The position numbers were made by a program, and so were the translations under genes. Shown one piece after another: positions 1 to 5,473 of a DNA stretch of 9,295 nucleotides. The notes under the pieces are model-generated. The model was not told the DNA's origin, did not search any database, and worked only from the letters and a program-made list of their open reading frames with translations. The stretch comes from Verrucomicrobiia bacterium (lineage in GTDB: Bacteria > Verrucomicrobiota > Verrucomicrobiae > Limisphaerales > UBA11358). Positions within the stretch are counted from its first letter, which is position 1; each line of letters begins with the position of its first letter. The stretch spans positions 1-9,295 of the forward strand of contig JASHZU010000294.1 of NCBI GenBank assembly GCA_030042375.1, read 5' to 3'.

Positions 1-374
1 TGGAAGAATTTCATAGGTGAATCGTGAAATTTCTGGATCAACTGGGGAAGCGAAAGGGTCAAAGCGGGAGCGTGGGTAATCCATTCGCCGATGCGGATGA
101 AGATGAGGAGCAACGCCAATTCGAGGGGATACACCAGCCAGTTGACGAACTGGATGACCGGCTGGTTGAGGCGCAGCCAAATCGCCGCGATGGCGCAGAG
201 CATGGTGGTGATGCCGAGGATGGGAATGATGCCCAGGCTCAATCCCAAGGCAATCGACAGGGCGATTTTGTCCGGCGTCACGCCTTGCGTGAGCTGCCCG
301 AGCACCAGGGCCACGACGCTTTCGCGCCAGAATTTGGCAAAGGAAGCGGGAAACATATCGTCATTCTTCACCAC
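1..374 (-). CDS. DUF2062 family membrane protein (5' part, cut by window start)
   Basis: The minus strand is open from a GTG at 374 to base 1, giving about 124 N-terminal residues with no stop. The protein has a short soluble start (VVKNDDMFPASFAKFWRES). A region then follows in the style of the DUF2062 family: LTQGVTPDKIALSIALG, then a Gly/Pro-containing hydrophobic stretch (LGIIPILGITTMLCAIAAIW), then LRLNQPVIQFVNWLVYPLE and a second hydrophobic segment. At least two membrane segments are visible, so it is probably an inner-membrane protein. The biochemical role of DUF2062 proteins is not established. GTG codons at 374 and 371 and an ATG at 356 are possible starts; 374 is preferred for its ribosome binding site. 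A strong terminator separates it from the upstream gene, so it is probably transcribed independently. The C-terminus lies outside the window. The family call is from recognised motifs, not from a search. Confidence 0.8.
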   Translation of the reverse strand, partial: MVKNDDMFPASFAKFWRESVVALVLGQLTQGVTPDKIALSIALGLSLGIIPILGITTMLCAIAAIWLRLNQPVIQFVNWLVYPLELALLLIFIRIGEWITHAPALTLSLPQLIQKFHDSPMKFF

Positions 375-380
375 GCTATA

Positions 381-388
381 CTCTCCCC
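381..388 (-). promoter_or_regulatory. Ribosome binding site of the DUF2062 gene
   Basis: The minus strand reads GGGGAGAG, ending 6 nt before the GTG at 374. This purine run is a good Shine-Dalgarno match. It supports a GTG start at 374 (or 371) over the ATG at 356, which would be 24 nt away. No convincing promoter was found between this site and the terminator at 475-513. Confidence 0.65.
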
Positions 389-474
389 AATTTATCGGCA
401 GGCAGGCAAATCCAAATGAGTTACAAACGTGTGACTTATTCAGGCGGGGGAATCGGAAGTGGTGACGGTGTTTT

Positions 475-513
475 AAAGAAAAACCGCCAATCCTGCAAAC
501 AGGCTGGCGGTTT
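475..513 (-). terminator. Rho-independent terminator of the beta-helix protein gene
   Basis: A 9-bp perfect stem (AAACCGCCA at 481-489 with TGGCGGTTT at 505-513) encloses a second 4-bp stem (CCTG 492-495 with CAGG 500-503) and a CAAA loop. A small asymmetric bulge separates the two stems. On the minus strand the stem is followed by TTTTTCTTT, the U-tract expected of an intrinsic terminator. It lies about 90 nt after the stop of the large gene and about 100 nt before the DUF2062 start, so it marks the end of the upstream transcript. Confidence 0.9.
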
Positions 514-522
514 CGCCCGGCG

Positions 523-548
523 GGTTGCCACTAGCTACTACGGCAACC
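523..548 (-). repeat. Inverted repeat (hairpin) in the 3' untranslated region
   Basis: GGTTGCC at 523-529 pairs perfectly with GGCAACC at 542-548 around a 12-nt loop. It sits between the stop codon of the large gene (605) and the main terminator (475-513), so the mRNA would end in two consecutive hairpins. It has no U-tract of its own. It may protect the mRNA 3' end or be chance; the stem is clear but the role is unknown. Confidence 0.45.
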
Positions 549-604
549 TCGCCATATCTCAAACGAACTCAATCGCCCTTAATCCATTGTTTAACGCATC
601 CCAC

Positions 605-3600
605 TCAAGGTTCCTCAAGGAGATAGAACTCTTCGGGTGTCCCTGGCGTCACCACGTTGGTTGATAGGTTGAGCGTGCCACTGGCGTTAAAGCTGTTCGT
701 CAGCACCCGCGTCCATTGCGCGACCGGTTTGAGCAGGTTGGTGCTTTCCAATAAGACGAAATTGCCGTTGTAAACGCCATTGGTGGCTGTGATGGTCAAT
801 GTCTTTCCACTGACGCCCATGCTGGTGATATGTGGCGGAACGGTTGGCACCACGGTGGTCAATAGCAAGTCAATGCGTTGGTCGGTGGTGTTATCCACCA
901 GGCTTCCGGCAAAACCGGCCGGCAGGCTCAGGGTCAGGTTGTTGTATGGGTCAGAGCTGGCGCCGTAACTGATGAGCGGATAAGCAATTGAGGGACTCAC
1001 GCCGCTCAGTGAACCGATGGTGAGCGAGATCGGACCGCCAACGGAGAAGCTCGTGGCCACAATATTGGTAGCGCCGGTCAGGCCGTTTACATCCAGGCCC
1101 AGGGTGGTGCCGCTGGAGATGCTGAACGTGCCAATGGGCTGGCCGGTGATGCCCGCGAAGTTGGAGATCACCAACGAACCGCCATTGAGATAAATGAAGC
1201 TTTGGCCGCCTTCGGAAGACGCAATGGCTGTAGCATTCGTGTCGCCATTGATAGTGCCAGCGTAAACGGACCCGGCGTTGATGGTCAAGGTGCCAGTCGT
1301 ATTTGCCGAGCCGGCAGTGCCGGTGGTCGTAGCCATATTCAGTGTGCCTACCTGCAACGAGCCGGGGCCATCCACATTAATGGCGCCAACACCGTAATCG
1401 CTGACGCTGGTGGACAGATAACCGAGGTAAATGGTGCCGGCAGAGAATGTGCCCGCTCCAATGTTCAACGTGCCTGTCGCAGCATGGGGGCCGGAGACAT
1501 TGGCGGCACGGCCGATATACATGGTGGTGACCAGCGCATTGACCGAACCCGCTGCGCCGCCAGTGGTGGCGGTGAAATCAACGGTGCCGTTGGGCGACGT
1601 GGAAGAACCGGTTTGCGCCAGCGCATCACCGATGGACCAGACATTAACGGGGCTGACACCATTGCCACCGCGGATGGTTACCGTGGGATTCACCCAGGTG
1701 GGATTGAATTCCATCACACCATTTTGTTTGGCGAGAGAGACGCCGATGTAGTTAGCATTGATGGTATTTTGCTGGCCCAAATACAGATAGCACGGCGTAG
1801 CCGACCCGCCCTTGCCGCTTTCGCCGACCATAAACGAGAGGTCTTCGGTCTGTGCGGTTTCGCTATTCCCGCCGCCGACTGCGGTAATGTTGTTGTTTTG
1901 GGCAAGATAGACGTTTCCGCCGTTATCAAACGTGGTGGTGTTTACCGCCCCCACGGCGAATGAACTGACGTTGGCGTTGAAGGTGCCCAGCCCGGACATA
2001 TCTAAAGTAGCTTCCTCGCCCACGGCGCTGGAATCCACTAACCCTACATAGATGGTATCATTGGTGTTGTTGACGCTGAGCGTGCCACTCGCGCCGGCAA
2101 TGGTCACGTATTCCAACGCGCTGGAACCGAAGTCCGCGGAAGCACTGCCAATGGATAGAAGCGTATTGGTGCTTTGGTTGGTGATGGTCAGCGTATCGCC
2201 ATTGTTAATGTAAGTGTTTTGATAGTTGCCGCCGATGTTGGTGTAAATCAGGGTGGAAATCGTGAAATTACCATTAACGATGTTGTTTACGTTCGCAAAA
2301 TTCAACTGGCTTGCACCACCGCCCGTAGAATTCAAGGCAGAGGAGCCTATGGCACCCGCTTCGTTGAAGACGACGTTATCCGAGGCGGTTGGCTCGCCGG
2401 GCTCCAGCCAGTTTACAGCATCGGACCAATTGGTGTTGTTGTTGACGACATCATCGCCGCTCCAGATGACTTCAGGCCGCTGGCCGACAGTCCCACCTGT
2501 CACTGTCAGCACGACGTTATTGCCGCTCTGAGAAATGTTACCGGAATACCCAGCCGGGATTGTGCCGAGGACAAAATTATAGCCAGTGATGCCGCCAGCG
2601 GCAGAGAGCAGAGTCACCGTGGTGGGGAAGGAAGCAATCGGCGGCAACGAACGGACATTGATGGTAGTGTGGCCGCCACTCATGGTCAGGCTGTTGACGA
2701 TGTTAAGATTGGTTTCGATATAGCCTACCGCCACGTCAAGCGTCCCGCCGCTGAAAGTGAGAGCATTCAGCGTTGTGGCACCCGTGACACCGGAAACATC
2801 AAGGGTTGCGCTATTGACGGTTACACCGGAGGTATTGGTAATAGAACCTGAATTGGTCAAAACCAATGAGCCGGCGTTGACAAGAGTGGCACCGGTATAA
2901 GTACTGGCACCGCTTAGCGTAACGCCGCCGCTTCCATTTAACGTCAATTCACCGGTTCCGGCAATGCCCGCAGAGACAGGGCTATTGACGGTTTGATCGA
3001 AGATAATGGTACCGTTATCAGAAATCCCGCCTGACGGCAATGCGCCATTGGCATCATTGTTGCCAATTTGAAGGGTGCCGCTGGCGATATTTACACCGCC
3101 TGAAATGGCGCTCGTGGTCTGATCCAGGACGACCGTACCGCCATAATTAATCTGGATGCCGCCGCCGAAGCCGTCGCCGCCAGTATCTGCCAGCGTCACC
3201 TGGGCAGTGCCATTCATGATGAGCGCGGCTGAGCCAATCACGCTGCCGGCGCCGCTGAAGGTGTAGTTCAAGACATTATTCGTCATAGTCCAGAGTGACG
3301 GCGAATGTGCGACGCTGAGACTGACACTGTTCCTCTGGGCCTGGTCGCTAAAGAGGACCAAATCTCCTTCGCTATAATTTGTGGCGATATCATTATTCGT
3401 CCAATTACGGGTTGTCGTGTCCCAAATATTGTTCACGCCACCGCCCCATTGAGATATCTTGGGCGGCAAGGGGCCGTTGGTGACCACGAGCCAGAGCGTA
3501 GCGGAGTTGTCATTGGAAACGTAACCAGTGAAAGTGCCGGGCAAAGAGCCCAGAGTGAAGGTAACACCGCTGCCGCCGGACGAATACCCGAGAATTGGGT

Positions 3601-5221
3601 ACTGGGTCGGATAGCTCAAGGGGGTGGGCATGGAGCTAATTTTAATGACTCCGCTGTCGTCGCTGAAAAGCGTACTGACCTCAGTGTTGGTGCTGGTGTT
3701 GGTGACGGTCAACTGCAGCGTCGCGGCATTAATCATACTTAAGGTAGTCAACGGTGAGGCCAACGTACCTATCGTGTTTGTCACAGTGAGCGTGCCTCCG
3801 CTCATATTGATAGTGCCAGTGCCGATATGAAATGGGTCGGTCACAATCGCGTATATATTCGCAACGCCATTGGTGATGTTTAACGTTCCCGCCGCATTGT
3901 CACCGCTGCCGCCGCTGGTGTTGCCCATATATAAATTGCTGCTCACATTCAAGGTGCCAATGATCGCCGGGGGAGAACTGGCACCTACATTAATATAACC
4001 CGTGCCGGTTTTTGTTGTCGCTGTCGTCGTGCCGGTGTAGGGATGGAAGCCGGCGTAGAGCGTCGTTATATTGAAAACGCCATTATCAAAGCCGAGCAGA
4101 CCGATGCTGGCGCCTCCACCGCTATTGTTTCCTGCCTTGCCCACATACATCGTGCCAACCAGCGCATTTACATAACCATCGCTACCGCCGCTGGTAGTGG
4201 TGAAATCATTGGTACCGCTGCAAGTTGTGGTACCACTATTGGCAATGCCATCGCCGATGTCCCAGTTGCCTACGTAATTTGTACTGAAACCGCGGAAATA
4301 GGCAGATGGAGTAATGCCATTGGCGGCGAGATTGGGATTAAAAATAATAAATCCAGTGGTTTTTTGTCGGCCAGTGCCGATGCCGTCGGCGGAAATACCA
4401 TTGGTTTTTCCGAGATATAAGCCGCTTGGAGCGCTGCCGCCATTGGAGTCGCTTTCACCGACGTCAAGGGGAGTGTCGGCGCCGGTATCACTGGTTTCCA
4501 TACCATTCGTCGAGAGGGACGCGGAGATGGTATTGGTTAAGGCCAAATACAAGGTGCCGTCCATACGGTTTTCCGAAATTCCTTCAGCCGTACCGCCGAC
4601 ACCCACAAACAAGTGGCTAATGTTGGCGTTAAACGTCCCAAGGCCGGACATATCCAAGGTTGCATCGCGAGATGCGTCTGCAGAAGAACTGCCCAAGCCG
4701 ACAAACATCGTTTGACTTGTATTGGGGAGGCTTAATGTGCCATTCGTGCCGCCTATGGTGGCAGTCATCGCAGCCGCACCGAAGTCAATGGAAGTATTTC
4801 CAACAGTAAGCCCGTTTGAGACGATAAGAGTGACGTTGCTGGAGATCAGAGTATTTTGGAAAAAGCCGACGTTGGTATATTGCAAAGAATTAATCGCACC
4901 GTGACCAAATGACGCGCTGGTCTCAAAATTTAAATCTACAACGTTGTTGAAGCTGGCGTAGTTGGCGATACCACCAGAGCCATTGCCCACTGCCGAATAC
5001 GGCGAGGACGCCTGCACAGAAACATCGTTGGAAAACACCGCGCCGCCCGTAGCCAACGGCGGGCCGCCCAGACACCAGTTATTGAAATCCGACCAGTTGG
5101 TGCTTACGTTATTGTAGGCGTCTGTACCCACCCAATATTGCGATGCGTAGGACAACTGGCAAAAAGCGCAGACAAAAGCCAGCAGAAGGAAGTAGGCGGG
5201 ATATTTGATTGCAGTTTTCAT
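605..5221 (-). CDS. Giant exported beta-helix (autotransporter-associated repeat) protein
   Basis: From the ATG at 5221 this encodes 1538 residues. The first 26 form a typical signal peptide (Lys-containing start, FLLLAFVCAF core, cleavage near SYA/SQYW), so the protein leaves the cytoplasm. The rest is rich in Thr, Ser, Asn and Gly, poor in charge and full of short beta-strand repeats, as expected of a right-handed beta-helix. Order: module A (29-585), module B (590-910) containing a PATR-type repeat (756-788), module A' (918-1458, homologous to A) and a C-terminal domain (1462-1538). No C-terminal translocator beta-barrel is present, and no PEP-CTERM or LPXTG signal is seen, so how it is anchored is unknown. 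No catalytic motif is visible. A role in adhesion or polysaccharide binding is inference from fold and position beside polysaccharide-degrading genes. An upstream ATG at 5266 would add 15 residues before the signal peptide and is less likely. Neither ATG has a clear Shine-Dalgarno: CCCCCC precedes 5221. Confidence 0.88.
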   Translation of the reverse strand: MKTAIKYPAYFLLLAFVCAFCQLSYASQYWVGTDAYNNVSTNWSDFNNWCLGGPPLATGGAVFSNDVSVQASSPYSAVGNGSGGIANYASFNNVVDLNFETSASFGHGAINSLQYTNVGFFQNTLISSNVTLIVSNGLTVGNTSIDFGAAAMTATIGGTNGTLSLPNTSQTMFVGLGSSSADASRDATLDMSGLGTFNANISHLFVGVGGTAEGISENRMDGTLYLALTNTISASLSTNGMETSDTGADTPLDVGESDSNGGSAPSGLYLGKTNGISADGIGTGRQKTTGFIIFNPNLAANGITPSAYFRGFSTNYVGNWDIGDGIANSGTTTCSGTNDFTTTSGGSDGYVNALVGTMYVGKAGNNSGGGASIGLLGFDNGVFNITTLYAGFHPYTGTTTATTKTGTGYINVGASSPPAIIGTLNVSSNLYMGNTSGGSGDNAAGTLNITNGVANIYAIVTDPFHIGTGTINMSGGTLTVTNTIGTLASPLTTLSMINAATLQLTVTNTSTNTEVSTLFSDDSGVIKISSMPTPLSYPTQYPILGYSSGGSGVTFTLGSLPGTFTGYVSNDNSATLWLVVTNGPLPPKISQWGGGVNNIWDTTTRNWTNNDIATNYSEGDLVLFSDQAQRNSVSLSVAHSPSLWTMTNNVLNYTFSGAGSVIGSAALIMNGTAQVTLADTGGDGFGGGIQINYGGTVVLDQTTSAISGGVNIASGTLQIGNNDANGALPSGGISDNGTIIFDQTVNSPVSAGIAGTGELTLNGSGGVTLSGASTYTGATLVNAGSLVLTNSGSITNTSGVTVNSATLDVSGVTGATTLNALTFSGGTLDVAVGYIETNLNIVNSLTMSGGHTTINVRSLPPIASFPTTVTLLSAAGGITGYNFVLGTIPAGYSGNISQSGNNVVLTVTGGTVGQRPEVIWSGDDVVNNNTNWSDAVNWLEPGEPTASDNVVFNEAGAIGSSALNSTGGGASQLNFANVNNIVNGNFTISTLIYTNIGGNYQNTYINNGDTLTITNQSTNTLLSIGSASADFGSSALEYVTIAGASGTLSVNNTNDTIYVGLVDSSAVGEEATLDMSGLGTFNANVSSFAVGAVNTTTFDNGGNVYLAQNNNITAVGGGNSETAQTEDLSFMVGESGKGGSATPCYLYLGQQNTINANYIGVSLAKQNGVMEFNPTWVNPTVTIRGGNGVSPVNVWSIGDALAQTGSSTSPNGTVDFTATTGGAAGSVNALVTTMYIGRAANVSGPHAATGTLNIGAGTFSAGTIYLGYLSTSVSDYGVGAINVDGPGSLQVGTLNMATTTGTAGSANTTGTLTINAGSVYAGTINGDTNATAIASSEGGQSFIYLNGGSLVISNFAGITGQPIGTFSISSGTTLGLDVNGLTGATNIVATSFSVGGPISLTIGSLSGVSPSIAYPLISYGASSDPYNNLTLSLPAGFAGSLVDNTTDQRIDLLLTTVVPTVPPHITSMGVSGKTLTITATNGVYNGNFVLLESTNLLKPVAQWTRVLTNSFNASGTLNLSTNVVTPGTPEEFYLLEEP
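608..838 (-). other. C-terminal beta-domain of the giant protein
   Basis: Residues 1462-1538 (ATG 5221 numbering) form a compact domain after a Pro-rich linker (TVVPTVPPH). Key features are NFVLLESTNLLKP, then QWTRVLTNSF, then TPGTPEEFYLLEEP at the very end. From general knowledge, many verrucomicrobial exported proteins end in a domain of this type. A cell-surface sorting or attachment role is a guess. It resembles in outline the C-terminal end of the lyase at 7392-7580. Confidence 0.6.
848..2470 (-). repeat. Beta-helix module A' (second copy of module A)
   Basis: Residues 918-1458. It opens with VIWSGDD, NTNWSDAVNW and DNVVFNE and closes with YPLISYG, then LPAGFAGSLVD. It is homologous to module A along its length. 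For example, ATLDMSGLGTFNAN occurs at 1071-1084 here and at 187-200 in A, 884 residues (2652 bp) apart, and 17 of 21 residues match across the extended motif. A second anchor, DFTATTGG followed by SVNALVTTMYIG, matches DFTTTSGG followed by YVNALVGTMYVG in A. The two copies have diverged and differ by small indels. Confidence 0.85.
2492..3454 (-). repeat. Beta-helix module B (PATR-bearing central module)
   Basis: Residues 590-910. It opens with SQWGGGVNNIWDTTTRNW and YSEGDLVLFSD, an opening common in verrucomicrobial autotransporter-like proteins. It continues through strand repeats such as GGTVVLDQTTSAISGG, then a PATR-type repeat. It closes with TTVTLLSAAGG, then LGTIPAGYSGNISQ. It shares the opener and closer layout of modules A and A' but lacks their ATLDMSGLGTFNAN core, so it is a different insert between the same ends. 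Confidence 0.75.
2858..2956 (-). other. Passenger-associated transport repeat (PATR)-like motif
   Basis: Residues 756-788 read TGELTLNGSGGVTLSG, then ASTYTGATLVNAGSLVL. This fits the PATR pattern (G-x-LTLSG-x-N-x-YTG-x-T-x-V-x-AG-x-L) found in beta-helical passenger domains of autotransporters. In that family it is associated with secretion and folding of the passenger. Here the translocator barrel is missing, so only the beta-helix fold can be inferred. Confidence 0.75.
3467..5137 (-). repeat. Beta-helix module A (first copy)
   Basis: Residues 29-585, directly after the signal peptide. It opens with QYWVGTDAYNNVSTNW, SDFNNW and GGAVFSN and closes with YPILGYSSGG, then LPGTFTGYVSND. It contains the core ATLDMSGLGTFNAN (187-200), repeated MYVG/LYLG/LYMG strand signatures and, near its end, GTINMSGGTLTVTN. 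Compared with A', it carries extra Gly/Thr-rich stretches such as those around the TGTTTATTKTGTG segment. Confidence 0.85.
5144..5221 (-). other. Signal peptide of the giant beta-helix protein
   Basis: The 26 residues have a Lys-bearing n-region (MKTAIKYPAY), a hydrophobic core (FLLLAFVCAF) and a small-residue end (QLSYA before SQYW). This fits signal peptidase I. The Cys residues are not in a lipobox context followed by cleavage, so a lipoprotein is unlikely. The fit of this segment is the main reason for choosing the ATG at 5221. Confidence 0.8.
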
Positions 5222-5314
5222 AGGGGGGATGAGGTTTACTGAAAGTTGAAGTTGTTGGCATAACATTCTTCACAAACCGTCGGGATTAGATGCACTATCT
5301 TATAATGCGGCAAG

Positions 5315-5351
5315 AGATACAATAGAACGTTCGTTCGTAAATTTTGTATCT
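5315..5351. repeat. Inverted repeat in the leader of the giant gene
   Basis: AGATACAA (5315-5322) and TTGTATCT (5344-5351) are perfect 8-bp inverted arms around a 21-bp centre. The centre contains a smaller palindrome, GAACGTTC (5325-5332). On the minus strand a TATAAG -10-like hexamer lies just downstream (5299-5304), with a poor -35 (TTCTAT, 5322-5327) inside the repeat. The repeat could be a binding site for a dimeric regulator or an mRNA hairpin. The arms are seen; the role is inference. Confidence 0.45.
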
Positions 5352-5418
5352 AGGACGTTTGTTTTAGAGTAAACTTAGAAGATAGATTACTGGAGGCGGC
5401 TGATGGGTTAGTCGCATC

Positions 5419-5448
5419 ATTAATCCTAATCAGATGTCTGATTGTCAA
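5419..5448 (-). promoter_or_regulatory. Candidate sigma70-type promoter for the giant gene
   Basis: The minus strand has a consensus -35 TTGACA (5448-5443) and, 18 bp downstream, ATTAAT (5424-5419), a 4/6 match to the -10. With 17-bp spacing the -10 would be GATTAA. The site lies in the 252-bp gap between the GH3 stop and the start codon at 5221, and would leave a leader of roughly 190 nt. The -35 is strong and the -10 weak, so it could be a regulated promoter or chance. Confidence 0.35.
5428..5443. promoter_or_regulatory. Palindrome between -35 and -10, possible operator
   Basis: AATCAGATGTCTGATT has perfect 7-bp arms (AATCAGA/TCTGATT) around a 2-bp centre. It lies almost exactly in the spacer of the candidate promoter, where a bound repressor would block RNA polymerase. 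As RNA it could form a 6-bp stem with a 4-nt loop, but no U-tract follows, so it is a poor terminator for the GH3 gene. Confidence 0.4.
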
Positions 5449-5473
5449 CTGCTAGATGATTGGCGCGAATGTA

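Noticed and set aside
24..465. Two overlapping plus-strand open frames at the window start
   Set aside because: The minus strand there encodes a recognisable DUF2062 sequence with a ribosome binding site; the plus-strand readings are polar, low-complexity and unlike any family I know.
1202..1963. Plus-strand open frame of 253 codons
   Set aside because: It is antisense to module A' of the giant gene. Its sequence is an irregular Gly/Arg/Ala/Ile mix without domains or a ribosome binding site, as expected from the complement of Thr/Asn/Gly-rich repeats.
2174..2851. Plus-strand open frame of 225 codons
   Set aside because: It is antisense to modules A' and B, shows no recognisable motif, and the opposite frame has clear opener, closer and PATR signatures.
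605..5221. Tandem modules as a CRISPR or short-repeat array
   Set aside because: The repeats are diverged, protein-level, in frame and hundreds of codons long; there are no regular short direct repeats with spacers.
5301..5306. Plus-strand TATAAT, possible -10 of a rightward promoter
   Set aside because: No -35 lies at suitable spacing and no plus-strand gene follows; it is part of the symmetric sequence whose minus strand reads TATAAG.
5428..5443. Palindrome as terminator of the GH3 gene
   Set aside because: The stem is short and AT-rich and is not followed by a U-tract, so an operator reading is more plausible.
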